DNA of 64,000 nt from Chlamydiifrater volucris (GTDB lineage Bacteria; Chlamydiota; Chlamydiia; Chlamydiales; Chlamydiaceae): positions 620,001 to 684,000 of the forward strand of contig NZ_LR777654.1 in the NCBI RefSeq assembly GCF_902806995.1. The letters are read 5' to 3'. A program made the position numbers and the translations under genes. This document shows positions 53,250-62,439 of this stretch, one piece after another (the first letter of the stretch is position 1; each line of letters starts with the position of its first letter). The notes beneath the pieces were generated by a model, which was given only the letters and a program-made list of their open reading frames with translations, searched no databases and had not been told where the DNA came from.

Positions 53250-54752
53250 ATGACGACACCGATAGATTCTTCTTGCTCAGGAACTTTTTGCTCTTTTCCC
53301 TTATCAACCTCTCTGGAAGAAAAAATAAAATCTAACCTTATAGCGCTCAGAACAATTACCCTGCAACGCATCTATAAAACAGAAGAAATTCGCTCCTTAT
53401 CTGAAAACTTATTCTCCATCAGAAGACAAGGTTTCGGACCCAGAACTATTTCTGAGGCGCTTGCTATTTCTAATATCTCTCTCAATCTTTTACTGCAAAC
53501 AAACCAGACATTATCAGAATCTCAGTACACAAGAATACTTTCCAACTGTAAAGATTTGAAAGAATCGTCAGGAAGCAGCCACGAAGCCATACAAACTCCA
53601 ACATTGACTTCTACCTCAGCACAGGAAGAACATCATTTACCCTTAAAGAAGAGAAAAAAAACTCTTGAAGAATTTGTTAAAATAATAGAGCCTTCCTCAG
53701 CCCCTGAACTGAGGGAAACTGAAAAATCGGCAAGGCTTCTGACAATAGATACTCAGCAAGTGGAGACAACAGCTAGAACGCATGAACAAAGTTCCTCAGC
53801 TCTTGTTTTTCTTCTAGAAACGATAATAAGAGATCACCCCCAAAGTAACAAAAGACCTTCTCTTAGAGCTATTCAATGCCCTGAAACTAATGGGGAAGAA
53901 CTCTATCACTCTTGCTCCAAATGTGCATTAACCAGAAAGATTTTTGTTTCTCTATCCTACACATTAAGAAAGCAGCTTGCTGTTTTGTCAGAAGCTTCTT
54001 CAAAAGAAGTCGTGGCGGAAGCTCTGCTAAATCTTCCTTTTGTAGAGAGTCTCGAAAATCTCTCTTCCAGGCATCACTTCACTCACTTAGAAATAGCTCA
54101 CATTATTGCCAGATGTAACATAAAAGATGAAAACATATGCATCCCCGGACGAAGAAATCCTGCAACTCAGATCCCGCTCTACAACTCCCTAGAAAGGGTC
54201 ATCTCTTCAGGATTATCCCACCCTCTCACGCAGACTATCCTGAATATCTGGCAACATTCTCCCGTAGTAGCGCGATCTTTTTATGAAGAATCCGCAAGCC
54301 TGCTAATTGTGAAAGATAATGAACCTCAATTAGTATGTACAGCAAACATAGAATCCTTGTTCTCTAACATAGATCAAAGATATTTCCACAAAGGAAGGAG
54401 CAAACGCTACCATACATCGATGTCTCAAGGATACAAAACATTCTTAGCCACTATTGCGTTACTTACCTTATATATCCTTAAAAACTCGCCTTTAGGGATT
54501 CCTTACTTAACAAATACCGCAGAAGGGACGGCCGTTCCTTGGCATGTTATCGACCATCTTGTCTGCTTAATCCTCTGCTCCAATCCAGCATGGAAAGTAG
54601 CGGTCTCGGCGACAAGGGCTTCCATAGGACCTTCTCAAGAATTGGGATTCTCTGACCAAGAGGCGGAAACGATATCACGGCACTTACTAAGATTTACTAC
54701 TGCTAATGGTCTATTCCTAAGAGGTCAAAGTGTATATAATGCTTCATCCTGA
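53250..54752 (+). CDS. Array copy 11: first member with the HTH-like N-terminus
   Basis: 500 residues, starting MTTPIDSSCSGTF. The N-terminal region has the pattern QGFGPRTISEALAISNISLN, shared with copies 12-15 and resembling the helix-turn-helix of resolvases and response regulators. Linker DLKESSGSSHEA. Basic motif LPLKKRKKTL at residue ~130. The Cys cluster is of the second kind, C210…H220-x-C222-x2-C225. Core RCNIKDENICIPGRRNPATQ; C-terminal AWKVAVSATRASIGPS. Only 24 bp from copy 10. It is followed by a strong hairpin. Confidence 0.7.
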   Translation: MTTPIDSSCSGTFCSFPLSTSLEEKIKSNLIALRTITLQRIYKTEEIRSLSENLFSIRRQGFGPRTISEALAISNISLNLLLQTNQTLSESQYTRILSNCKDLKESSGSSHEAIQTPTLTSTSAQEEHHLPLKKRKKTLEEFVKIIEPSSAPELRETEKSARLLTIDTQQVETTARTHEQSSSALVFLLETIIRDHPQSNKRPSLRAIQCPETNGEELYHSCSKCALTRKIFVSLSYTLRKQLAVLSEASSKEVVAEALLNLPFVESLENLSSRHHFTHLEIAHIIARCNIKDENICIPGRRNPATQIPLYNSLERVISSGLSHPLTQTILNIWQHSPVVARSFYEESASLLIVKDNEPQLVCTANIESLFSNIDQRYFHKGRSKRYHTSMSQGYKTFLATIALLTLYILKNSPLGIPYLTNTAEGTAVPWHVIDHLVCLILCSNPAWKVAVSATRASIGPSQELGFSDQEAETISRHLLRFTTANGLFLRGQSVYNASS

Positions 54753-54761
54753 TAGCTTTCC

Positions 54762-54788
54762 TAAGAACAAGTTCAAAGCTTGTTCTTA
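54762..54788 (+). terminator. Hairpin after array copy 11
   Basis: TAAGAACAAG pairs perfectly with CTTGTTCTTA around a 7-nt loop, 10 bp after the stop of copy 11. There is no T-run, so efficiency is unclear. It divides the array into 1-11 and 12-15. Confidence 0.55.
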
Positions 54789-55049
54789 ACTCGAAAGATC
54801 TCTAAGTAACAAACACTTACACCAAAAAGAGGAACCCACAAAAAGTTGCTGTATAAAATGTTTTGCCTTTCCTATTTTTAGTCATTGATCTAAAGTGTGT
54901 TGCAAAAATTTCTCAGGAGGTTTTTATTCTCTGTATTTACCCCTCGAAGTCTTCCCTGTAGCTGATTTCTCTGAAAGAGATCCACCGACACCAATTGATG
55001 CTATTACGTAATACGAGCCCCACACCTGCCGCAGTTTGGAAAACCGCTT
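54789..55049. other. Spacer upstream of array copy 12
   Basis: About 260 bp without a gene. A box TTGCAAAAATT near 54900 and AT-rich stretches could be promoter parts, but no clear -35/-10 pair was found. Confidence 0.35.
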
Positions 55050-57617
55050 ATGAGCATCTCCAAATCTACTGAAGCACCCTCTCCTGGCACAGAGTCTTCC
55101 CCCGTTTCTCTTCAGGAAAGAACGGCTGTTAATCTAAGTCTTATTCAGCAGATAATTTTACAACAACCTCCTCATCAAGTGGGTCAGCGAGAATCTTTAT
55201 ACAACCAAATTAACGCTATGGTTAATCAAGGGTTCGGTTTGTCCACAATAGCCGAAGCTATGGTTATCTCCAGATTATCTGTTAAAACCCTACTGATGGA
55301 GGATCGAATCCTTTCACAATCAGAGCTGAAAAATGTTTTGTCTTGCTGCCAAGACCTATCGGAAGCCTCTGGAAGTGGATCCCAGCAACCTCCACCAGCT
55401 CCTCAAGTACGATCGCCAGAAGAAATTATGTCTACTAGCCAACAACCTAGTATTAGTCCCGAAGAACTACAACTGCCTCTTAAGAAAAGGAAAACTATCT
55501 ACGAAACTTTCATTAAACAAGTACAAGAACCTCCAGAGATTCCTTTTCCGGAAGCGCCATCCATAGAGTTTTTGTTAGATACAGCCCAACAAAACGCCTA
55601 TATGTCCCTACTTAAAGAGATACCGTGTCCAAATGGAGAATCAGAGAGCCACGAGTGTCGCAAATGCTCCATGGCAAAACAAGCTGTTCGAGAAAAAAAA
55701 CGAATGCTTTTCATGCAGCTGGGAGATTTTTTATCATATACAAACAAGACTACCCTTGCTCATACCTTAATTACTCTGGTTAGGGAAGGTAAGATTGCTA
55801 GTTTAGAGTCGACATTATTTTTCTCCAGGCTGCAAATCTGCCATGTACTCGAACAATGCAAAGTGGGAGATGAAGTATGCCTTCCCGGCAAAAAACACCC
55901 TGCTGAACACTTACAATTCCTTCAAAGTCTAAAAGATACTATCAACGAAGGAATTCATTCTCCGTTAACACAAAAAATACTAGATCTTTGGGACGCTCCC
56001 CTCTTCTTAGGACATATACCTTCTGTCGTATTGGTACTAAAATCTGATAATACCTTGGGCATTCTTTCTGAAGAAAACTGTTTCGCTATAGCTTCTAAGC
56101 TCGAACATAGGTATTATCGTGGCGAAAGAGCTGCCGATCTTCGATTTCTATCTTCCTCCCATATGAGCTTTTTAGCAAAAATTACTTTTGCCACAGTGAA
56201 AGCAATGAAACTTTCTAAAGAAGGATTCAAATTTTTCTCCCCGACTAAGTTTGGATGGGTTGCTATTGAATGGAAAATAGTAGAACGCATTTACAATATC
56301 TTGTTCGCTTCCAACCGTTCTTGGAGAGTGGAAATTCCTGCATCTGGAATAGCATCGCCAGCACCAGAAGATCTTAGATTTTCTCCCGGGGAAATAGATC
56401 TCGTATCTCTGCAATTACAAAAATTTACCCAAAAGAACTGCATAGTCCAATCTGCAAGCGGATATTTACCTCGCACTTCAGAAGTTGAAGTCGCTCTTCA
56501 AGAAGAAGTTGCGCCCTCTGAAAAAATTTCAGAAACTTCAGAAACTACACCCTCTGCAGAGGAACCTCCCAAGAAAAAGTCTAGAAAAACACGCCATACG
56601 CCAGAGAAAATTGAAGTAAAGTGCTCCGATGAGATCGTTCGAATGGAAAATCCTTCTCCTCTGCTTCCGTCACAAGAGGAAGATAGGGAGGCCTTGCTAT
56701 TTTTACTTTCAGAAATTGCGAGAGTAGGATCTCGGAAACTCACTGTGAAATGCCCTAAAAGTACAGAAGAAAGCAAAGATTTAGAACATGTGTGCTCACA
56801 CTGTTTGCTGGCAAAGCAGTTTATTTATTGCAGCCCTCCCATAATGAGAACACAACTAAGCACCCTACTGTCGCACACTACACAAAATCAACTCGCAGAA
56901 GCAATCTTAAATCTGCCTTCCAGCAGAAACTTTGCAAAATTGATCCAAAAACCAAACTTCGACAATCTGTCTGTTGCCATTCTCATGCGCGACGCTAAAA
57001 TAGGAGACTCCATATGCCTCCCGGGAGGAAAGAGTCCCTTATCCCAAATAGAACTGTATTGCATAATGGATAAGGTAATTTCTTCTGGGCTGAAGGACCC
57101 TATAACTTCGGATATTTTAAATATTTGGAAAAAGTATACTCCCTCACTTAGTCATCACAACATAAGAGAAGTTCCGTCCATATTAACCTTAGAAAACAAC
57201 CAACTGACACTCACAACATTAGATTCACTAATACCGCTTATCTCATCTACGGAACAACTGTTTACTTTTGTTTCAGGCCAACGAAAGCGGAATAGATGCA
57301 TAACAAGCTCCCATGCTAAGTTTTTAATTACTATTACCCTTCATACCCTAAAAGCGTTCTCTTTATCGGCAACAACCCAGAAATATCTGGCATCTACACC
57401 GCAAGGGACTGCTGTCCCTAAAGACATCGTGGAACATACTTGTGGTCTTATCATGGCTTCACATCCAACTTGGGGTATTATAGTACTCCCTACTAAAGCT
57501 TCACCCGATATAGAAATTTTGCGATTACCTTTAGAAGAGACGACAATACTCCATACTGCCATGCAAAGATTTTGCAGAATACACAGGCTTGGCTTCCGCG
57601 GAAGAACCAAATTTTGA
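55050..57617 (+). CDS. Array copy 12: double-module member
   Basis: 855 residues, starting MSISKSTEAPSPG. Module a (~1-470): HTH-like QGFGLSTIAEAMVISRLSVK, linker DLSEASGSGSQ, basic motif LPLKKRKTIY at ~142, Cys cluster C193…H201-x-C203-x2-C206, core QCKVGDEVCLPGKKHPAEH and C-terminal SWRVEIPASGIASPA. Module b (~500-855) repeats only the later parts: basic PPKKKSRKTRHTPEK at ~507, Cys cluster C568…H580-x-C582-x2-C585, core DAKIGDSICLPGGKSPLSQ, C-terminal TWGIIVLPTKASPDI. The HTH-like part is present once, so it looks like an internal duplication of the last two thirds. Confidence 0.72.
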   Translation: MSISKSTEAPSPGTESSPVSLQERTAVNLSLIQQIILQQPPHQVGQRESLYNQINAMVNQGFGLSTIAEAMVISRLSVKTLLMEDRILSQSELKNVLSCCQDLSEASGSGSQQPPPAPQVRSPEEIMSTSQQPSISPEELQLPLKKRKTIYETFIKQVQEPPEIPFPEAPSIEFLLDTAQQNAYMSLLKEIPCPNGESESHECRKCSMAKQAVREKKRMLFMQLGDFLSYTNKTTLAHTLITLVREGKIASLESTLFFSRLQICHVLEQCKVGDEVCLPGKKHPAEHLQFLQSLKDTINEGIHSPLTQKILDLWDAPLFLGHIPSVVLVLKSDNTLGILSEENCFAIASKLEHRYYRGERAADLRFLSSSHMSFLAKITFATVKAMKLSKEGFKFFSPTKFGWVAIEWKIVERIYNILFASNRSWRVEIPASGIASPAPEDLRFSPGEIDLVSLQLQKFTQKNCIVQSASGYLPRTSEVEVALQEEVAPSEKISETSETTPSAEEPPKKKSRKTRHTPEKIEVKCSDEIVRMENPSPLLPSQEEDREALLFLLSEIARVGSRKLTVKCPKSTEESKDLEHVCSHCLLAKQFIYCSPPIMRTQLSTLLSHTTQNQLAEAILNLPSSRNFAKLIQKPNFDNLSVAILMRDAKIGDSICLPGGKSPLSQIELYCIMDKVISSGLKDPITSDILNIWKKYTPSLSHHNIREVPSILTLENNQLTLTTLDSLIPLISSTEQLFTFVSGQRKRNRCITSSHAKFLITITLHTLKAFSLSATTQKYLASTPQGTAVPKDIVEHTCGLIMASHPTWGIIVLPTKASPDIEILRLPLEETTILHTAMQRFCRIHRLGFRGRTKF

Positions 57618-57705
57618 TTCTGAAATAAAATCCTTTTAAACATCTAGTTTTTAACAAAATCCGTACAACATTTACCCATTTAACATCAAAAAGAATAACA
57701 AAGAT

Positions 57706-60351
57706 ATGAGTGTATCTAAACTTTTTGAATTCGCCTCATCAACTCCAACCCTTTCACATTCCGCACCTCTCGAAGATAGAATTAGAAGCAACCACAAGCT
57801 CATTCAAGAAATCGTTTCGACCAATCCCTTGGATATGACAGGAACCGAGGGCATCTTGTGCAGCCAATTATATTTTGCGGAAAGAAAAGGGTTCAACTTT
57901 CGCTTAATTGCTGAAGCTTTGGCCATTTCGGAGATATCTTTAAGAGTAATACTGAGAGAACAGCGATCATTGTCTGCAACTGAATTCAACAGTCTCCTGA
58001 GAAGTTGTCAAGATTTATCGGAAGCTTCTGGAAGCAGCTCCATCCCAGCCTCCGAAAGATTTGAACCGTCCTTACAAACTCCTTCTCTGGAAGAGGAGTC
58101 TGCCATGGAAATAGAAATTTCTACTACTCCAAAGAGACCCCTGGAAAAAGAAGAATTGGCGCTCCCTCTCAAAAAGAGAAAAATCTGGACAGTACTCCAG
58201 CCTTCCCCAGCTCTTTCTCGTCCCGCACCTATGGAAAGCCCTCCCCAACATGAGTCCAAGGAAGCAATCTCCCTACTGATGAGCACTGTCATAAATATTC
58301 GAAACGGTGTTCCGAATCCTGTTGATTGTCCTGAAACAGCTCCTCATCCCCGCTGTGACACTTGTGAGCTATCCCATTATGTAGCTTCTCAAAGAGATCT
58401 CTTTTTAATTAAGCAATTAGGGATATTACTCCTCCATACGTCTAAGGAAGTACTGACGGAATCTATAATCCACCTAATGGGACAAAAAAGGATTGCTCCC
58501 CTTTACGGTAGGCGATATTTCACTTCCCTGGAAATCGCTTACCTTGTCGATGCATGCCGACTGGGCAAAGAGATCTATTTGTCTCGAAAAAAAGATCTCA
58601 GATTAGAAGTGAATTTATACAAAATTATGGAAGATGTCGTGCGAGGGGGAATTAGACATCCTTTGGCGCAAGCATTGAAAGAACTTTGGGATTCTCCACA
58701 TCCAGTGAAAATTCAAGACGTATCTATCGCCGTGAGAGAAGCTGATGGCTCAGTAAATGTGCTTTCCGTACCTTTAATAACCGCCCAATTTTCTTCTGTA
58801 ACTCCTCGTCACGCTCATATGAAAAAAGTAGGGAAAAAGTTTTATGTTTCCTCAACATATTTCGGTTTTGTAGCACAAGCAACCATTCTTTCACTTAAAG
58901 CTTTACTGACAACCCCCAAAGGAGCACCTTTTATAGAAAGTACCGATTCCGATTCTGTCATTTTCCACAAAAGTACTGTGCAACATATTTACAGTCTCAT
59001 ACTATGCTGCCACCCTATATGGAAAGTAGAAGTTATTCCTTGCAAGGCCTCTCCTGCTTTCCCACAACTTTTAACACTCCCTGAGAAACAAATTTCTGAA
59101 TTGTTTCCTGTACTAAAAAAGTTTGTTAGAGTGAACGGCATCCGACAAACGCGCGGACAATACTTTGATGAAGAAATGGCCAAAGAAATTTCTGGTATTA
59201 CCGCACAAGAAAGCTCCGAAGAAACTGCATCCTCAGGAGAAGAACCTTCACATTCTGAAAGCTCTGATGAAGAAGACATTGCAATAAGAGTCTCTAGAGC
59301 CCATCATGGAGAGGCTAGCCCCTCTTCGGAGGTCGCAGAAGAAATCCTTCCTCTCGAGGAAGAGTCAGTAGAAAGGCAACAAACAATTAGATCCGTATCC
59401 TTCCTTCTCGAAACTCTTAGTAGAGATACTTCATCTCCCCAGACATGTCCTGACCTTACAAAACATATTCCCGGGGAATCTGCTTGCTTTATTTGTGGAC
59501 TATCAAAACTCCTTCTACACAAAAGTTACTCCAGCTTATTAAATCAGATAAAAAGTCTGCTAGAATTCACAGATAAATCTCGTTTGATAAAAGCACTAAT
59601 GAAGTTATTCAATGGAGACCCTGCTTCGGAACTCGTTAAAAAGGGATCTTTTACTAATCTCGAAATAGCTTGTCTCCTCAGAGATTGTAAAATAGGACCC
59701 GCCGTATGTTTGCCTGGGAAAGAGAATCCTGCATCATTAGCCAATTTGTACTGTTCGGTAAGTAAAGTCATCTCTTCTGGGCTAGAAGACCCTTTAACAA
59801 AAGCGATCTTAGAAATTTGGGAAACATCAGATCCTTTGATATCATCAGCAAAAGAAACCTTAGACCCTCCTTTGGTGATTAAAAATGACGGGAGTACTCA
59901 TGTTTGCCAACCGGCATTACTATTACCTATACTTACTCCCGTTCCCCAGAGGTACTTTGATATGCGAAGAGGTGCAAGAAAGCGCGGACGCCTTGTCTTA
60001 AAGATGTCTTTAACAACGACAAATTTTATCGCTAAAACAACGATGTTTACAATAAAAGCTCTACAAGAATCCTCCTTAGGGAGGCCTTTCCTAAAAGACT
60101 CTCCCTCAGGCCCTATATTCCCTTGGGAAGTTATGGAACACATTTACTGCCTAATCCTAGCTGCACATCCCATATGGAAACTTGCCATATTACCCTGTAA
60201 AGTAAATCCTGGAGGACTCCAAGAACTATCCTTTCTCAAAGAAGAGATAGAACTCATCTTTGGAAAACTCCAACGCTTTACTTCAATCAATTTTATCTTT
60301 CAAGCGGGACACAGTCTTGTTAGCGCCAGGAGGAGAGAAGCTGAAACGTGA
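57706..60351 (+). CDS. Array copy 13: double-module member
   Basis: 881 residues, starting MSVSKLFEFASST. Module a: HTH-like KGFNFRLIAEALAISEISLR, linker DLSEASGSSSIP, basic LPLKKRKIW at ~153, Cys cluster C208-x5-H214-x2-C217-x2-C220, a weak core ACRLGKEIYLSRKKDLRLE, C-terminal IWKVEVIPCKASPAF. A very acidic Ser/Glu linker (SSGEEPSHSESSDEED) of ~90 residues leads to module b with Cys cluster C581-x5-H587-x6-C594-x2-C597, core DCKIGPAVCLPGKENPASL and C-terminal IWKLAILPCKVNPGG. Module b has no LPLKKRK-like motif. Ends with a basic tail (SARRREAET). Confidence 0.72.
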   Translation: MSVSKLFEFASSTPTLSHSAPLEDRIRSNHKLIQEIVSTNPLDMTGTEGILCSQLYFAERKGFNFRLIAEALAISEISLRVILREQRSLSATEFNSLLRSCQDLSEASGSSSIPASERFEPSLQTPSLEEESAMEIEISTTPKRPLEKEELALPLKKRKIWTVLQPSPALSRPAPMESPPQHESKEAISLLMSTVINIRNGVPNPVDCPETAPHPRCDTCELSHYVASQRDLFLIKQLGILLLHTSKEVLTESIIHLMGQKRIAPLYGRRYFTSLEIAYLVDACRLGKEIYLSRKKDLRLEVNLYKIMEDVVRGGIRHPLAQALKELWDSPHPVKIQDVSIAVREADGSVNVLSVPLITAQFSSVTPRHAHMKKVGKKFYVSSTYFGFVAQATILSLKALLTTPKGAPFIESTDSDSVIFHKSTVQHIYSLILCCHPIWKVEVIPCKASPAFPQLLTLPEKQISELFPVLKKFVRVNGIRQTRGQYFDEEMAKEISGITAQESSEETASSGEEPSHSESSDEEDIAIRVSRAHHGEASPSSEVAEEILPLEEESVERQQTIRSVSFLLETLSRDTSSPQTCPDLTKHIPGESACFICGLSKLLLHKSYSSLLNQIKSLLEFTDKSRLIKALMKLFNGDPASELVKKGSFTNLEIACLLRDCKIGPAVCLPGKENPASLANLYCSVSKVISSGLEDPLTKAILEIWETSDPLISSAKETLDPPLVIKNDGSTHVCQPALLLPILTPVPQRYFDMRRGARKRGRLVLKMSLTTTNFIAKTTMFTIKALQESSLGRPFLKDSPSGPIFPWEVMEHIYCLILAAHPIWKLAILPCKVNPGGLQELSFLKEEIELIFGKLQRFTSINFIFQAGHSLVSARRREAET

Positions 60352-60739
60352 AAGCTATCCGCAAGAATATTTCCAATGAAATACCAAGAATACTGAAAAG
60401 GGTTATGAGTAAAATATTGGTAACAATAAATCTTCTAGAAAGACAAGAGAGATTTGCATCGCAACCTTAAAGCACACCAAATCTCTAACCAAAGAAAAAA
60501 GTTTTATCTTACTCAATCTATAAACTTTAGAAAAAAATTGGAATATGCGAAGTTCTTTGTCGTGTCCGTAGAAGAATACTGTGACAAACAAAACTTCCAC
60601 CTCTTTCACCTTGGACCAGGAGGTTTTTCCATATCCAAACCTTATATTACCTCTCACTATATTACCTCTCACCTGGTTAATAGATAGTTACGTGCATTGC
60701 ATGCTTAGATCCTTCAAAAAATACTAACCTCTTTAAGTA
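60352..60739. other. 388-bp spacer between array copies 13 and 14
   Basis: No convincing gene. It holds a stem-loop (AGAGATTTG 60448-60456 with CAAATCTCT 60478-60486) and a perfect 15-bp tandem repeat TATATTACCTCTCAC at 60643-60672. Short open frames on both strands have no family likeness. Probably a promoter region for copies 14-15. Confidence 0.45.
60643..60672. repeat. 15-bp perfect tandem repeat, two units
   Basis: TATATTACCTCTCAC occurs twice without spacer, 68 bp before the start of copy 14. Confidence 0.9.
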
Positions 60740-62362
60740 ATGAGCATCTCTAAACCCTCTTCGACCCAATATACACCGACGGAAAATCCTACTTCATACT
60801 CCCTTAAGGAGCAGATCTCAGCTAATTTACAGATTGTGGAGGAAATTATCAAAGGCCCCTTATCCTCAGGATCCCCATCAACCAAAGCAGAAGAACTGAA
60901 ACATCAAATCACTTCCCTCTTTAGCCTCGGCTATAGCTCAAAACTAATTTCAGAGGCTTTATCAGTGTCTGATCTTTACTTAAAAACTCTCCTGAAAAAG
61001 AATATGATTCTGACAACTCCCCAATATAATCTAGTCCTAGCTAATTGCCGAGACCTAAGCGAATCATCAGGAAGCAGTTCTACTCAAACAGCCCCTCAAT
61101 CACTATTGGATCCTTCCTTACATGAGGATATTAGATCGGAATCTTCGAAAGAAAAATACTTGGACTCTCATCTACCTTTGAAAAAACGTAAAATCTCTTT
61201 GCAATCGCTCCCCAACCCAACAGCACCCTCCTTATCACCACTGAAAGATATCTCACAGACAGAGGCTCTACAACAAGAAAGAACTTATCAAGAACAACCT
61301 CCCCAACCAGGCAAGAGGAAAGAAAAAAGTCACCATATAGACGATCCCCATCTAGAAATTTCCAGCTCTTCAGAAGAGGAGGAAGAGCCTTCAACAACCC
61401 TTACTCAGGAACAACTCGTCATTCTCGTAAAAACTATTCAACACAAAGACAGAGAGAGAGGTCTAGGCCAAATTATGTGTCCGAATAGACAATCGGTGAC
61501 AGAAGGGAAACACTCTTGTTTATTGTGTCAGTTTACACAACAACTTCTTCGCGGCAATCCGGTAGTACTAGTTAGGCAATTAAAAATGCTTTTGGAGTAC
61601 ACAGATGTAAGTAAGTTATCGTCAGCGCTAGCTTCCTTATTTGCCAAAGAAAGTACACATGCAGTACTTGAAAAAAGAAGGCTTTCCAACCTTGAGGCAG
61701 CGATCATCATTGATAAATGTGAAATAGGCGATGCCATATGTCTCCCTGGGTACCAAAATCCAGCCTCACAACTAAGGTTGTACCAATCCTTGGATAATGT
61801 TATTCGCCAGGAATTAAAATCCCCATTGACTCAAGCTATATGGCAAGCATGGCAAACAGACAGACCTCCCTTCTACCCTGCACCAGCCTTTCCAAGAACA
61901 GTCTTCATCATCAATGAGACAGGACATCTGCAAAAATTATCTGCAGAGCTATTATCTACCCTTTTCTCTAAAGTTGCTCACCGTTATTTTGCTCAAAGAA
62001 AAGATAAAACCTCTCGAGGAAAACTTGAGACAGGGATGCCTCCTCGAGTTTCAGATTTTCTTGCAGACATGACTCTAGCGACCTTAGAAGCCCTCAAACG
62101 ATCTGGAGTGGGAAGCCCTTTTTTACTCTCTTCCCCTGAAGGACCGTTATTTCCTTGGTCAACCGTAGACCATGTATTCTCTCTTATTCTTGTCTCCAAT
62201 CCCACGTGGAAAGTAGCCGTTCTCCCTAGCAAACTTTCTTTCAAAACAACAGAGGAACTATCTCTACCAGAAGAAGTCATATGTATGCTTCAACCCTCTA
62301 TGCAACAATTTGCTGCAAAAAACAGAATATATTTACCTGGAGTTACTCCTTACTCCAAATAA
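60740..62362 (+). CDS. Array copy 14: single-module member with HTH-like N-terminus
   Basis: 540 residues, starting MSISKPSSTQYTP. HTH-like LGYSSKLISEALSVSDLYLK at ~70-90, linker DLSESSGSSSTQ, basic motif LPLKKRKISL at ~142. A second basic patch QPGKRKEKSHH and an acidic run SSSEEEEEPS precede the Cys cluster C247…H258-x-C260-x2-C263. Core KCEIGDAICLPGYQNPASQ; C-terminal TWKVAVLPSKLSFKTT. Same type as copies 12, 13 and 15, but without the repeated second module. Confidence 0.7.
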   Translation: MSISKPSSTQYTPTENPTSYSLKEQISANLQIVEEIIKGPLSSGSPSTKAEELKHQITSLFSLGYSSKLISEALSVSDLYLKTLLKKNMILTTPQYNLVLANCRDLSESSGSSSTQTAPQSLLDPSLHEDIRSESSKEKYLDSHLPLKKRKISLQSLPNPTAPSLSPLKDISQTEALQQERTYQEQPPQPGKRKEKSHHIDDPHLEISSSSEEEEEPSTTLTQEQLVILVKTIQHKDRERGLGQIMCPNRQSVTEGKHSCLLCQFTQQLLRGNPVVLVRQLKMLLEYTDVSKLSSALASLFAKESTHAVLEKRRLSNLEAAIIIDKCEIGDAICLPGYQNPASQLRLYQSLDNVIRQELKSPLTQAIWQAWQTDRPPFYPAPAFPRTVFIINETGHLQKLSAELLSTLFSKVAHRYFAQRKDKTSRGKLETGMPPRVSDFLADMTLATLEALKRSGVGSPFLLSSPEGPLFPWSTVDHVFSLILVSNPTWKVAVLPSKLSFKTTEELSLPEEVICMLQPSMQQFAAKNRIYLPGVTPYSK

Positions 62363-62439
62363 ACTACTGATGAACAGAGTTATTTTCTCTCTTGAATCTC
62401 GATCTTTCGACCTTTTCCACAACCTAACGTAGTTAAACA

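Noticed and set aside
60403-60687. Short open frames on both strands between array copies 13 and 14
   Set aside because: The plus-strand one starts with TTG, both have odd composition, no ribosome binding site and no likeness to the array or other proteins.
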